DNA of 62,015 bases from Oscillospiraceae bacterium (GTDB taxonomy: Bacteria > Bacillota > Clostridia > Saccharofermentanales > Saccharofermentanaceae): NCBI GenBank assembly GCA_902775565.1, contig CACYMP010000024.1:1-62015 (forward strand). Direction: 5' to 3'. Below, in pieces: positions 24,756 to 33,485 of this stretch. Position 1 is the first letter of the stretch; each line of letters begins with the position of its first letter. The notes below the pieces were generated by a model. The model ran no database searches, was not told where the DNA came from, and saw nothing but the letters and a program-made list of their open reading frames with translations. Position numbers and translations under genes: made by a program.

Positions 24756-27380
24756 ATGAACTTCCTTGCGGCACTTTACACTCTTGTAATCTATCCGATC
24801 GAGCTTTTGTTCGAGATCGTATTCTCGGTCATATTCAAAACATCGGGAAATGTTATCGTTTCCATAATAATACTGAGCCTTGTCTTTAATCTGGTGGTGC
24901 TTCCTCTTTACAGGCGTGCCGACAGCATTCAGGAAGAAGCCCGCGAAAAGGAGATCAGGCTCGCGCCCGTGATCAGGCACATTAAGCAGTCGTTCAAGGG
25001 TGACGAGCGGTTCATGATCCTCCAGACATACTACAGGCAGAACGGCTACAGCCCGGTGAATGTGCTGAAAAGCTCGGTTTCACTGCTGCTTCAGATCCCT
25101 TTCTTCATCGCCGCGTACAGGATGCTTTCCGGATGCAGCATACTTGCGGGTGCCTCTGCAGGTCCCGTTAAGGATCTCAGCAGCCCGGACGGCCTTCTGG
25201 TGATCGGAGGGCTTGCCATAAACATCCTTCCTGTCCTGATGACGGTGATCAATATCATTTCAGGAGTGATCTACGGCAAGGGACTTCCGCTGAAATCGAA
25301 GATGCAGATGTATCTGATAGCTGCTGTATTCCTTGTATTTCTTTACAATTCGCCTTCCGGACTGGTCTTTTACTGGACGTTGAATAACCTGTTCTCACTC
25401 GGCAAGAATATCGTAATGCTTGCCGTAAGGAAGAAAAAAGAGGCATCATCTGAAGATCCCGGAAAGAAAAAGGCAGGACAGCCTGATGCTGTTAAGGCCA
25501 AACGCAGCAATTATCTTTTCGCTGCTTCGGCATTCTTCCTTGCCATGTTCACGGGCCTTTTCGTACCGTCAAACGTACTGTCCGCGTCTCCGCAGGAGTT
25601 CATGAACAGATATACGATGAGCAATCCCGCATTTTATCTGTTCCATCCCGTTCTTACCGGGATCGGTCTTTTCGTTCTCTGGGCAGGGCTCTTCTATTAT
25701 CTCGCCTCTCCCAAAGGCAGGAGCATTATGAGCAAGGTCATGTTCATAATGTGCTTCGGAGCTCTGCTCAACAACGCTTTGTACAGCAACCTTTTCGGGG
25801 ATATGGTCGTGACACTGCAGTATGTCAATGCTCCGCATTTCGATACCGAAGAAATGATCTGGGACGGTGTGTTCCTTCTTTTTGCAGCCGGTGTCTGCGT
25901 CATATTGCTCAGGTATACAAAGTCTCTGCCGACGATCATCACAGCCTGCGGTGCAGTGGCGCTGATAGTTATATCGTGCACGAATATCACGAAGATCAAC
26001 GAGCAGCATAAACTTGCATTCAGGAGCTATTCGGCTGAACTTCCCACGTTCAGTCTTTCAAAAGACGGTCAGAATGTCGTGGTCCTGATGCTCGACCGCG
26101 CGCTCGGCTCCATGGTTCCGTACATAATGAATGAGAAGCCGGAACTCAAGGAGAGCTTTGACGGATTCACCTGGTACAGGAACGCTCTGTCCTACGGCCA
26201 GAGCACCAATTTCGCATCGCCCGCGCTTTACGGCGGTTATGATTACACGCCTGAAAAGATAAACGCGAGAAGTTCCGAACCCCTTGTGGACAAACAGAAT
26301 GAAGCGTTAAAGGTCATGCCCACGTTGTTTACAAAAGAAGGATGGGAGTGCACCTTTATCAATCCGACATACGCGGGATACAGCTGGATCCCGGATCTTA
26401 CGGTCTTCAAGGATTTCGAAGGACTGAAAGCTTATAACACCGGGTATCACTATCTTCCTGATCTGCCCGAAAAGTGTACCAGTCTCGAAGCGACCCTTTG
26501 CCGCAATCTGTACTGCTACAGCCTTTACAAGTCGGTTCCGGTCGCCCTCCAGCCCGGTTTGTATGACGGCGGAAGATACAACATGACCGGTTCCATAACA
26601 AGTGAGGAGAGTTCTTCGTTCCAGATAGTTAACGGAACATCAAGGGCACTGGGCCACTATCTGAGCTTCGAAGCTGAATACTATGCGCTCAAGTCGATGG
26701 GTTCGATGACTAAGATAACGGAAAACGGCAACAACATGATAATCATGTCGAACAAGTCCACTCACGACATGTCCATGCTCTCTGAGCCTGAATATGAGCC
26801 GAAATACTATATCGACAACACCGAGTATGACGAGACTCATAAGGACAGATTTACCGTTGACGGTAAGACGCTCAAGATGGAGACAACGGCACACTATGTT
26901 TTCTATGAGATGAATGCGGCTGCCTTGATCTCTGTAGGAAGATGGCTTGATTATCTGAAGGAACAGGGAGTCTATGACAACACGAGGATAATCGTTGTGG
27001 CTGACCACGGTTATGGAAACGGGCAGTTCGATGAGCTTATCTTCACTAACGAGGACCAGAAGTTCGATGCCCAGGGATATATCCCTCTCATGATGTATAA
27101 GGATTTCGGAAGCCACGGATTCAAGATCTCCGACGAGTTCATGACAAACGCAGACACCCCTGCGCTTGCGGCGCAGGGGCTCATAAAAGATCCCGTCAAT
27201 CCTTTTACAGGGAATCCTCTCTCCGGTCCCGATTACAAGAAAGGACCGCAAAAGGTAATATTCTCGACGGGATGGGACGTTCTGACCAATGGTACGAACA
27301 CCTTCGATAAGTCACAGTGGTACTCGGCAAGCGAAAATGTCTGGGACCGTTCCAAGTGGAAGTATGAAGGTGTCGGCTGA
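24756..27380 (+). CDS. YidC/Oxa1-like insertase domain fused to an LTA-synthase/sulfatase-like domain
   Basis: 874 residues from ATG 24756 (AAAGAG five bases upstream; a GTG at 24750 is in frame). Residues 1-225 match YidC/Oxa1: VSIIILSLVFNLVVLPLYRR, the basic helical loop with IRHIKQSFKGDERF, LLLQIPFFIAAYRML, and NSPSGLVFYWTLNNLFSLGKN. The groove position that is Arg in Gram-positive YidC (I-R-L-L-x-L-P-L) is Asn45. A Lys-rich linker (226-252) and about five more helices (253-410) follow. Residues about 438-870 resemble alkaline-phosphatase/sulfatase phosphotransferases: NVVVLMLDRA with probable metal Asp447, QSTNFASPALYGG as candidate nucleophile region (Thr484), and VVADHGYG (Asp750, His751). 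It may transfer a glycerol-phosphate-like group outside the membrane; this is inference. Confidence 0.8.
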   Translation: MNFLAALYTLVIYPIELLFEIVFSVIFKTSGNVIVSIIILSLVFNLVVLPLYRRADSIQEEAREKEIRLAPVIRHIKQSFKGDERFMILQTYYRQNGYSPVNVLKSSVSLLLQIPFFIAAYRMLSGCSILAGASAGPVKDLSSPDGLLVIGGLAINILPVLMTVINIISGVIYGKGLPLKSKMQMYLIAAVFLVFLYNSPSGLVFYWTLNNLFSLGKNIVMLAVRKKKEASSEDPGKKKAGQPDAVKAKRSNYLFAASAFFLAMFTGLFVPSNVLSASPQEFMNRYTMSNPAFYLFHPVLTGIGLFVLWAGLFYYLASPKGRSIMSKVMFIMCFGALLNNALYSNLFGDMVVTLQYVNAPHFDTEEMIWDGVFLLFAAGVCVILLRYTKSLPTIITACGAVALIVISCTNITKINEQHKLAFRSYSAELPTFSLSKDGQNVVVLMLDRALGSMVPYIMNEKPELKESFDGFTWYRNALSYGQSTNFASPALYGGYDYTPEKINARSSEPLVDKQNEALKVMPTLFTKEGWECTFINPTYAGYSWIPDLTVFKDFEGLKAYNTGYHYLPDLPEKCTSLEATLCRNLYCYSLYKSVPVALQPGLYDGGRYNMTGSITSEESSSFQIVNGTSRALGHYLSFEAEYYALKSMGSMTKITENGNNMIIMSNKSTHDMSMLSEPEYEPKYYIDNTEYDETHKDRFTVDGKTLKMETTAHYVFYEMNAAALISVGRWLDYLKEQGVYDNTRIIVVADHGYGNGQFDELIFTNEDQKFDAQGYIPLMMYKDFGSHGFKISDEFMTNADTPALAAQGLIKDPVNPFTGNPLSGPDYKKGPQKVIFSTGWDVLTNGTNTFDKSQWYSASENVWDRSKWKYEGVG

Positions 27381-27424
27381 CGGTCATACGTCTGCGTTCT
27401 GAACGTCAGACCGGTTATTTTTTG
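27381..27424 (+). terminator. Terminator of the YidC/sulfatase gene lying inside the convergent gene's 3' end
   Basis: CGGTC (27381-27385) pairs with GACCG (27409-27413), with a nested ACGT/ACGT pair, followed by GTTATTTTTTG. The hairpin begins right after the stop codon at 27380 and overlaps the last codons of the minus-strand lipoprotein. Confidence 0.65.
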
Positions 27425-28034
27425 AAGATCTGTTTTTGCGGTTATTGTTTCCGGTCCTGTTCGTTCCGTTTCCATTTCCATTTCGGCTGCCTTTTCCCGA
27501 ACCGTCACGGCTGCCTGTTCTTCCTCTAAGGCTTTTGACGGTCAGAGCGGTTACGGCTCCGTCTTTGCCGAGCTCGATAACCACGACATCTCCGGTCTTG
27601 ATCTCTTCAACGGTATCGGCGGTATTGTCGCTGTCGTTTTCGATCTTTATCTCCTTGAGTCCCGAGAGATCATAGGTCGCGGTTTTGCCTGAAGGGTTAA
27701 AAGAATAACCGGGAAGACCACCGGAACGGTCCTGGCGTGAACCGTCCGGATCACCTGACCTGTTTTTGCCGCTGCCGTTTCCGTTTTTGCCCGGAGTGCG
27801 CTGTGTAAGTTCGCCTAACTCAACGGTGATCTTTTTACCGTCGACTGCGGTGACCCTTCCGACTGCCTGCGTGTCATCGGACTTTACCGGAGCGTTCGAT
27901 TCCGAAGAAGATTCGATCTGCGGAGGTGTACCCGGATCATCCTGCTTAGGTCCATCGGCTTTTTTGCTGCATCCGGCCAAAGATATGCCTATCGCGGCAG
28001 CTGTCAGAGCAGCGAGTATTTTCTTGTGTTTCAT
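27384..28034 (-). CDS. Small lipoprotein with DUF5666-like domain and Gly/Arg/Asn-rich tail
   Basis: 216 residues. The N-terminus is a clear lipoprotein signal ending LAGC (Cys22). A short Ser/Glu/Pro linker leads to a small beta domain (about 55-170) with VGRVTAVDGKKITVELGEL and a second half TGDVVVIELGKDGAVTALTVKSL, similar to DUF5666-type beta-barrels. A disordered Gly/Arg/Ser/Asn insert splits it (80-110), and a longer one forms the C-terminus (170-216). It should sit on the outer face of the membrane. AAAGGAGATG precedes the start. It converges on the YidC/sulfatase gene with 3 bp between stops and is divergent from secY. Confidence 0.75.
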   Translation of the reverse strand: MKHKKILAALTAAAIGISLAGCSKKADGPKQDDPGTPPQIESSSESNAPVKSDDTQAVGRVTAVDGKKITVELGELTQRTPGKNGNGSGKNRSGDPDGSRQDRSGGLPGYSFNPSGKTATYDLSGLKEIKIENDSDNTADTVEEIKTGDVVVIELGKDGAVTALTVKSLRGRTGSRDGSGKGSRNGNGNGTNRTGNNNRKNRSSKNNRSDVQNADV

Positions 28035-28121
28035 ACCAAATCATCTCCTTTTCCGTGCAATATGTTTCCTGACAGGAGCAGTATTGCTGCCATCATTATG
28101 AAAGTGTTTCTTAAAACGAAC

Positions 28122-28150
28122 TTAAAAAATGGATAAATATGCGATATAAT
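28122..28150 (+). promoter_or_regulatory. Promoter of the secY unit
   Basis: TTAAAA (28122-28127) and TATAAT (28145-28150) are 17 bp apart. This gives a leader of about 38 nt before secY. Confidence 0.55.
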
Positions 28151-28194
28151 ACTGACGCTGTTTTTATGCGCGTATATAAGGAGAGATATTTTTA

Positions 28195-29505
28195 ATGAGT
28201 ACATTTACGGATAGTTACAAGATCCCGGCACTCAGAAAGAAGATGTGGTTCACATTTCTGATCCTGTCGGTACTTGTTTTGCTTTCGCTTGTTCCCGTTC
28301 CGGGAATCGACCACGCCGGTGCTTCCGCAGCGGTTGCAAAATGGGGCGATGCAGGCGAGCTTTTGAACATTATTTCATTTCAGGCCCTCGGCAATGTTGC
28401 CGTTACCAGCTTGGGTCTCTATCCGTTCCTTATTGCTTCGATCATAATGCAGATACTGACGATCGCAGTACCTAAGCTCCGCGCAATTGCCCAGACAGGC
28501 GATGCCGGAACCAAGATAATCACAAGATACACAAGGATCGCCGCTGTTGCAGGCGACATCGTTTTCGCAGTGCTTTACTGCGTTGGAATGAGGAATCACG
28601 TTTGGACACAGCTCAACTACTGGGTCTCCATCTGCCTTGCAGGTCTCTGCCTTGCGGCAGGTGCGGCTTTCTTCGGCTGGTGCATCGAGCTCATCAACAC
28701 CAAGGGAATCGGAAGCGGTCTCGTCATCGTGATCCTCGCATGCATCGTCCGCTGCATCCCTGACGTTATTTTCGACGTATACAAGAGAGCATCGGTCATC
28801 AACATCCCCGTTGCAGTCCTGATAGCTGCCGGCTGTGCCGTAGTTGCAGTAGCCCTGATCGTTCTCGTTATCTGGTTCGATATGGGCGGCAAGAAGCTCC
28901 GCATCGTGTTCTCCAAGAGAACTGTCGGAATGAAGCAGTACGGAATGCAGAATCAGGTATTGCCTCTTAAGGTTGCCCAGGCCGGAACGATGCCTATCGT
29001 TTATTCTCTTGCGATCATGCTCCTGCCGGCAGCCATCATCTGCCTGGTAATGCCCGAGGATACGACAAATCTTTTCCTTTTGGGCTTTGTCAATTTCAAG
29101 CGCAGCATTTCTTTCTACATCATCTACGCTGCATTTATCTCTTTGTTCACGTATCTTTTCGCCATGATCCAGTTCAATCCCTTCGATCTTTCGAACCAGA
29201 TCAAGCAGAACGGCGGATATATCCAGGGCCTCCGTCCCGGAAAACAGACTGCCCAGTATCTTATGAGCCTTTATAAGAATTTCTTCATCGCAGATACGGC
29301 TTTCCTGGTCTGCGTCTGCCTTGTACCTATGCTGCTCGACCTTATTCCCGCAATTACGGGCATCTGGTATCTCGGTATCGTGGTATGTCTTTTAGGCGGC
29401 GGTTTTGTCGAGCTCAATTCAGTACTTGAGAACGGTATCGAGACCGAAGAAGAGAAGAACAAGATTGCGGTCAAAGACAGAAAGAAGAATAAGTACGCAA
29501 AATAA
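28195..29505 (+). CDS. secY: Preprotein translocase subunit SecY
   Basis: Central channel of the Sec translocon. The 436-residue polytopic protein keeps SecY landmarks: an early helix near KMWFTFLILSVLVLLSLVPVPG, the plug/TM2 region ending with SLGLYPFLIASIIMQ, cytoplasmic loop C5 with YIQGLRPGKQTAQYL, and a basic C-terminus. It is rather divergent in the middle helices. It starts its own transcription unit here: the usual spc-operon neighbour rplO is not upstream; a divergent lipoprotein is. AAGGAGAG lies upstream of the ATG, and adk follows after 35 bp. Confidence 0.93.
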   Translation: MSTFTDSYKIPALRKKMWFTFLILSVLVLLSLVPVPGIDHAGASAAVAKWGDAGELLNIISFQALGNVAVTSLGLYPFLIASIIMQILTIAVPKLRAIAQTGDAGTKIITRYTRIAAVAGDIVFAVLYCVGMRNHVWTQLNYWVSICLAGLCLAAGAAFFGWCIELINTKGIGSGLVIVILACIVRCIPDVIFDVYKRASVINIPVAVLIAAGCAVVAVALIVLVIWFDMGGKKLRIVFSKRTVGMKQYGMQNQVLPLKVAQAGTMPIVYSLAIMLLPAAIICLVMPEDTTNLFLLGFVNFKRSISFYIIYAAFISLFTYLFAMIQFNPFDLSNQIKQNGGYIQGLRPGKQTAQYLMSLYKNFFIADTAFLVCVCLVPMLLDLIPAITGIWYLGIVVCLLGGGFVELNSVLENGIETEEEKNKIAVKDRKKNKYAK

Positions 29506-29540
29506 GCACCTAAATCATCTATCCGGAGGTAAGCTTAATT

Positions 29541-30194
29541 ATGAATCTTATTATTATGGGAGCGCCCGGTTCGGGCAAAGGCACATCAGCCACAGTTATC
29601 AGAGAAAAGTACGGCCTTGATCATATCTCGACCGGAGATCTCTTCAGATACAACATCAAGGAGAACACTCCTCTCGGAATCGAGGCCAAGTCTTATATCG
29701 ACAAAGGTGCACTTGTACCTGACGACGTTACCATCAGAATGGTTGAAGACCGCCTCAAGAACCTCAAGAGCGACAAGGGCTTCATCCTTGACGGATTCCC
29801 CAGAACGATCGCACAGGCAGAGGCTCTCGACAAGATTCTCGAAAAGCTCGGTTCAAAGATCGATGCAGTTATGTATGTCGTAACAGATGACGACGTCATC
29901 ATCGACAGAGTCACGACTAGACGCGTCTGCGAGAAGTGCGGCGCAAGCTTCAACGTCAAGTACATGCCTTCAAAGGTTGAGGGTGTCTGCGATGTTTGCG
30001 GCGGCAAGACGATACAGAGATCTGACGACAACCCTGAGACAGTTCAGTCCAGGCTCGATACATACAGAAAGAATACTGCTCCCCTCATCGATTTCTATGC
30101 CGCACGCGGCCTGATCGTTGAAGGAAACAATAACGTCAGTTCAGAGACATGCATTAAGGAGATCGAGGACGGACTTGCAAAGCTCGGACTCTGA
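29541..30194 (+). CDS. adk: Adenylate kinase
   Basis: Interconverts ATP+AMP and 2 ADP. The 217-residue long-form enzyme has the P-loop GAPGSGKGT (7-15), the AMP site DGFPRT, and a lid domain carrying four cysteines (CEKCG and CDVCG) that bind zinc, as in many Gram-positive Adk. CCGGAGG precedes the ATG. Position between secY and map is the conserved ribosomal-cluster order. Confidence 0.97.
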   Translation: MNLIIMGAPGSGKGTSATVIREKYGLDHISTGDLFRYNIKENTPLGIEAKSYIDKGALVPDDVTIRMVEDRLKNLKSDKGFILDGFPRTIAQAEALDKILEKLGSKIDAVMYVVTDDDVIIDRVTTRRVCEKCGASFNVKYMPSKVEGVCDVCGGKTIQRSDDNPETVQSRLDTYRKNTAPLIDFYAARGLIVEGNNNVSSETCIKEIEDGLAKLGL

Positions 30195-30215
30195 TCTGTA
30201 GAAAGAAGCTATTAA

Positions 30216-30986
30216 ATGATAGAAATACTCACCAACGAAGAATTCGAAAAGATGAAGGCTTCCGGAAAGATCCTTCAGGAAGTCTTTAAGGCATGCAGGG
30301 ACTTTGTAAAGCCCGGCGTATCGACACATGACGTCGACAAGCTCTGCTATGACATCATCAGAAGCCATGACGCCATCCCGTCATTTCTCAATTACGGCCA
30401 GCCCCCGTTCCCCGGAACGATCTGCGCTTCAGTAAACGACGAGGTCGTACACGGCATCCCGAAGAAGACGAGGATCCTTCAGGAAGGCGATATCCTTTCT
30501 GTTGACGTCGGAGCTATCCTTGACGGTTATCATTCCGATGCGTGCAGGACATATCTCGTCGGTGAAGTTGCTCCCGAGGTCAGACATCTCGTTGAGAGAA
30601 CCGAGAAATCATTCTTCGAAGGTCTTAAGTATGCCCAGGTCGGCATGAGGACCGGAGATATCGGTCATGCCGTCCAGGAATTCTGTGAGGGATTCGGATA
30701 CGGCGTTGTCAGGGAACTCACCGGTCACGGCATCGGAACGACCATGCACCAGGATCCGGATGTTCCCAACTACGGAAAAGCAGGCCACGGCAAGAAGCTT
30801 ACCAAGGGTATGGCTATCTGCATCGAACCGATGATCACGCTTGGCAGCAGGGAAATAGAGCTGCTCGGCGATCAGTGGACTATCGTCACACAGGACGGAA
30901 GTCCCGCAGCACATTATGAGAACACGATCCTCATCACTGATGAAGGACCTTTTATGACTACCTATGATTACGAGGAGGGTTTTTAA
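30216..30986 (+). CDS. map: Methionine aminopeptidase, type I
   Basis: Removes N-terminal Met from nascent proteins. The 256-residue protein has the five metal ligands of the pita-bread fold: two Asp in [16 protein letters not shown], His in [12 protein letters not shown], Glu in CIEPMIT and Glu in HYENTILIT. Its stop codon shares one base with the infA start (TAATG), indicating translational coupling. Confidence 0.96.
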   Translation: MIEILTNEEFEKMKASGKILQEVFKACRDFVKPGVSTHDVDKLCYDIIRSHDAIPSFLNYGQPPFPGTICASVNDEVVHGIPKKTRILQEGDILSVDVGAILDGYHSDACRTYLVGEVAPEVRHLVERTEKSFFEGLKYAQVGMRTGDIGHAVQEFCEGFGYGVVRELTGHGIGTTMHQDPDVPNYGKAGHGKKLTKGMAICIEPMITLGSREIELLGDQWTIVTQDGSPAAHYENTILITDEGPFMTTYDYEEGF

Positions 30987-31219
30987 TGGGTAAGGAAGAT
31001 GTTATTGAAGTTTTGGGCGTAGTTGACGAGGCACTCCCGAACGCGATGTTCAAGGTAAAGATCGACAGCGGACATGTTGTTCTCGCACACCTGTCGGGCA
31101 AGCTCAGACAGAATTACATCAAGATCCTTCCCGGTGACAAGGTCACGCTCGAAATCTCTCCCTACGATCTTTCGAGAGGCAGGATCACATGGAGAGGCGA
31201 GAAGAAGCCTAAGGCTTGA
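30986..31219 (+). CDS. infA: Translation initiation factor IF-1
   Basis: 77 residues forming a single S1/OB fold that binds the ribosomal A site during initiation. The beta-barrel motif [32 protein letters not shown] is recognisable, as is the end [18 protein letters not shown] overlaps the end of map. rpmJ usually follows directly; here a terminator-like hairpin and a membrane protein gene intervene. Confidence 0.95.
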   Translation: MGKEDVIEVLGVVDEALPNAMFKVKIDSGHVVLAHLSGKLRQNYIKILPGDKVTLEISPYDLSRGRITWRGEKKPKA

Positions 31220-31238
31220 TCACTCTTAAAGTTTTTCA

Positions 31239-31312
31239 CTGAAAAACAGCTATTTTTCAGGATCTGAATGATGCGTGGGGGTTCCGGCGCAGTGACGGAT
31301 CCGGAGTTTTTA
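31239..31312 (+). terminator. Two hairpins after infA, the second terminator-like
   Basis: CTGAAAAA (31239-31246) pairs with TTTTTCAG (31253-31260). Then TTCCGG (31282-31287) pairs with CCGGAG (31301-31306), followed by TTTTT. The pair would separate the secY-infA transcript from the membrane-protein gene, fully or as an attenuator. Confidence 0.5.
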
Positions 31313-31373
31313 CGGGCCGGTTTTATGGCAGACTTATGTCTGACCGGGGTGACTATATATAAGGAGTAATGTT

Positions 31374-32177
31374 ATGGAAGAAGAAAAGAAAGAAGTTTCT
31401 GAAGTAAAGGAAACAAAGGATGCCAAGGAAGCTAAAAAGGGTAAGTCAGAAGGCAAGAAGTCCTTTTTGAACGAGAATTCCCTTGAGATAATCACGGTAA
31501 TACTGCTCGGTATCACCGCACTTCTTACGGCATGGGCAAGCTATGTAGGTTCTATCCACGGCGGCAACCAGGCTACAAACTACGCAACGAGCAACAATAT
31601 CTCGAGCGACGGTAACTCACTTTACAATTCCGCAGTCCAGACTCTTTCACAGGATATGAGCATCTGGAACACGATCGCTTCCTATGAGGTAGAGATCCTC
31701 TATGCCGATTCCGTTAAGGACAATGCGGCTATTGAAGCAAATGTATGGAAGCTTCAGTGGTTCTGTGAGGATAATATTACGGATGACATGGCAGCTGCCA
31801 TCGGATACGATAGCGAGAAGTTCAATGACGGCAATAACGATACCCAGGATATCCTCAATTGGCTCAAGGATGACAAGGCAATAACCTCACCCTTCACACA
31901 GGAGTTCATCGATAAGTATTTCGAAGAGGCAAATGCAAAGCTCGCAGAAGCCGACAAGGTCATCGAGCAGGGTAAGGAAGACAACGCCAACGGAGACAAG
32001 TTCTCACTTGTAACGGTTCTCTACAGCGTAGCGCTCTTCATGCTCGGTATTGTCGGAGTATTCAAGAACACAACGAACAAGAAGCTCGTTCTTGCAGTCA
32101 GCGTTGTATGCCTGATCATTGCGGTAGTCTTCATGGTCACGATCCCGCTCCCCACATCCGGCGGAATCTTCGGATAA
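31374..32177 (+). CDS. Uncharacterised four-helix membrane protein inserted between infA and rpmJ
   Basis: 267 residues. A Lys/Glu-rich cytoplasmic N-terminus (1-35) is followed by one helix (about 38-56, EIITVILLGITALLTAWAS). An outside domain of about 150 residues has SIHGGNQATNYATSNN, an acidic helical middle and an AEADKVIEQGKEDN end. Three more closely spaced segments lie at about 208-265. It resembles clostridial DUF4337-like membrane proteins in the helix/GGNQA arrangement, but I do not recognise a function. AAGGAG precedes the ATG. It has a hairpin on each side, so it is probably its own transcription unit placed inside the ribosomal cluster. Confidence 0.7.
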   Translation: MEEEKKEVSEVKETKDAKEAKKGKSEGKKSFLNENSLEIITVILLGITALLTAWASYVGSIHGGNQATNYATSNNISSDGNSLYNSAVQTLSQDMSIWNTIASYEVEILYADSVKDNAAIEANVWKLQWFCEDNITDDMAAAIGYDSEKFNDGNNDTQDILNWLKDDKAITSPFTQEFIDKYFEEANAKLAEADKVIEQGKEDNANGDKFSLVTVLYSVALFMLGIVGVFKNTTNKKLVLAVSVVCLIIAVVFMVTIPLPTSGGIFG

Positions 32178-32207
32178 GTAGATACATTATTAAAGTGATG
32201 TTATAAT

Positions 32208-32235
32208 AGGGCCGCCTTAAAGGCGGTCCTTTTTA
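32208..32235 (+). terminator. Intrinsic terminator before rpmJ promoter
   Basis: GGGCCGCCTT (32209-32218) pairs with AAGGCGGTCC (about 32220-32229, one G-T pair) followed by TTTTTAT. Confidence 0.85.
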
Positions 32236-32284
32236 TATTTTGTCCGGTTGCTCAAAATTTGAACCGTTCTTATTAAAATTTCAG

Positions 32285-32312
32285 TTGAAAACCAAAATGT
32301 TTTTGCTATAAT
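32285..32312 (+). promoter_or_regulatory. Strong promoter of the rpmJ-rpsM-rpsK-rpsD-rpoA-rplQ unit
   Basis: TTGAAA (32285-32290) and TATAAT (32307-32312) are 16 bp apart, with an upstream TGC making an extended -10. It lies 70 bp before rpmJ. Confidence 0.75.
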
Positions 32313-32381
32313 AGTACGGCATGCGCTCAAAAGGCGCCTGTGTTTTGTTGTGGAAAAATTAAGCAACCAGGAGGTTTACTT

Positions 32382-32495
32382 ATGAAAGTCAGACCGTCAG
32401 TAAAGCCGATGTGCGAGAAGTGCAAGATCATCCGCAGAAACGGCAAGGTTATGGTCATTTGCTCCGACCCCAAGCACAAGCAGAGACAGGGTTAA
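32382..32495 (+). CDS. rpmJ: Ribosomal protein L36
   Basis: 37 residues, [20 protein letters not shown] through KHKQRQG. It carries the zinc-binding pattern of the standard Cys-type L36: CEKC, then Cys27 and His32. CCAGGAGG lies ten bases before the ATG at 32382. It follows its own strong promoter and precedes an unusually long leader before rpsM. Confidence 0.95.
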   Translation: MKVRPSVKPMCEKCKIIRRNGKVMVICSDPKHKQRQG

Positions 32496-32509
32496 TCAGG
32501 CAAATGTCG

Positions 32510-32663
32510 GGCCTGTCATGTGTCGGAATTAGCCCTGACGCGAATTAGAAAGACAGGCCGCGGGCAAACAAGCTCCGCCCGCAAACAATCGGAAGAATAT
32601 TACACGCCATACTGTAAGGGCGGCTGCTCTCCGGAGATCCCGGGAGTTCCTTACGCCGCGTGT
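32510..32663 (+). ncRNA. Highly structured leader between rpmJ and rpsM, candidate ribosomal-protein autoregulatory element
   Basis: The 210-nt gap contains three successive stems: GGCCTGTC (32510-32517) with GACAGGCC (32552-32559); GCGGGC (32560-32565) with GCCCGC (32577-32582); and a composite stem ACACGC (32602-32607) / GCGTGT (32658-32663) enclosing GTAAGG (32614-32619) / CCTTAC (32649-32654). All arms are perfect complements. No T-run follows, and the rpsM Shine-Dalgarno (GGAGG at 32693) lies 30 nt further on. Position fits a leader bound by a product of the operon such as S4, but I cannot match it to a known family. Confidence 0.55.
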
Positions 32664-32705
32664 CGTATATAGAAGTATTACCACAATCATATGGAGGTAC
32701 ACTAA

Positions 32706-33074
32706 ATGGCTCGTATAGCCGGCGTAGATTTACCGAATGACAAGAGAATCGAAATCGCTCTTACTTACATTTTCGGTATTGGAACAACAAGCGCTAAGGA
32801 CATCATCCGTGAGACCGGAATCAATCCCGATACGCGCGTAAAGGATCTTTCTGAGGACGAGGTCGCTAAGATCCGTGATCAGATCGAGAACAACTACAAG
32901 GTCGAGGGTGACCTTAAGAGAGAGATTGGCGCCAACATCAAGAGACTTACCGATATCGGTTGCTACAGAGGACGCCGTCACAGACTCGGACTCCCCGTCA
33001 GAGGCCAGCGCACCAAGACGAATGCTCGTACCCGCAAGGGACCTAAGCATACCGTCGCAGGTAAGAAGAAGTAA
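32706..33074 (+). CDS. rpsM: Ribosomal protein S13
   Basis: 122 residues of the small-subunit head protein S13, with [20 protein letters not shown] at the start, helix-two-turn-helix in the middle and the typical basic end [16 protein letters not shown]. Complete. GGAGG lies nine bases before the ATG. 18 bp to rpsK. Confidence 0.97.
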   Translation: MARIAGVDLPNDKRIEIALTYIFGIGTTSAKDIIRETGINPDTRVKDLSEDEVAKIRDQIENNYKVEGDLKREIGANIKRLTDIGCYRGRRHRLGLPVRGQRTKTNARTRKGPKHTVAGKKK

Positions 33075-33092
33075 GGGGAGGTAAACTGATTT

Positions 33093-33485
33093 ATGGCACC
33101 CGCTAAGAAAAGCACAAGACCCAGAAGAAGTGAGCGTAAGAACGTCGTTGACGGTCAGGCTCATATTCATGCTACATTCAACAATACGATAGTTACCATT
33201 ACCGACAAGCAGGGCAATGCAATTTCATGGGCTTCTGCTGGTATGGACGCAAAGGGTTCCCGTAAGGGTACAAGCTATGCTGCTCAGATCGCATCCGAGA
33301 AGGCTGCGAAGGCTGCATGCGATCACGGCATGAAGACCGTTGATGTTTATGTAAAGGGACCCGGATCCGGACGTGAGTCCGCTGTTCGTGCACTTGAGAC
33401 CGCAGGCCTCAGAGTAACAATGATCAAAGATGTTACTCCCGTTCCGCACAACGGCTGCCGCCCGCCTAAGCGCAGAAGAGTCTGA
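33093..33485 (+). CDS. rpsK: Ribosomal protein S11
   Basis: 130 residues of S11, with [30 protein letters not shown] and the conserved end [13 protein letters not shown] [15 protein letters not shown]. The start at 33093 follows GGGGAGG. The gene is complete, but the sequence immediately after its stop (33483-33485) lacks the expected spacer and ribosome binding site of rpsD. Confidence 0.97.
   Translation: MAPAKKSTRPRRSERKNVVDGQAHIHATFNNTIVTITDKQGNAISWASAGMDAKGSRKGTSYAAQIASEKAAKAACDHGMKTVDVYVKGPGSGRESAVRALETAGLRVTMIKDVTPVPHNGCRPPKRRRV

Noticed and set aside
32199..32207. Extended -10 TGTTATAAT after the 267-residue membrane protein gene
   Set aside because: It lies directly before a terminator hairpin and lacks a -35 box; a transcript from it would end at once, so it is treated as chance.
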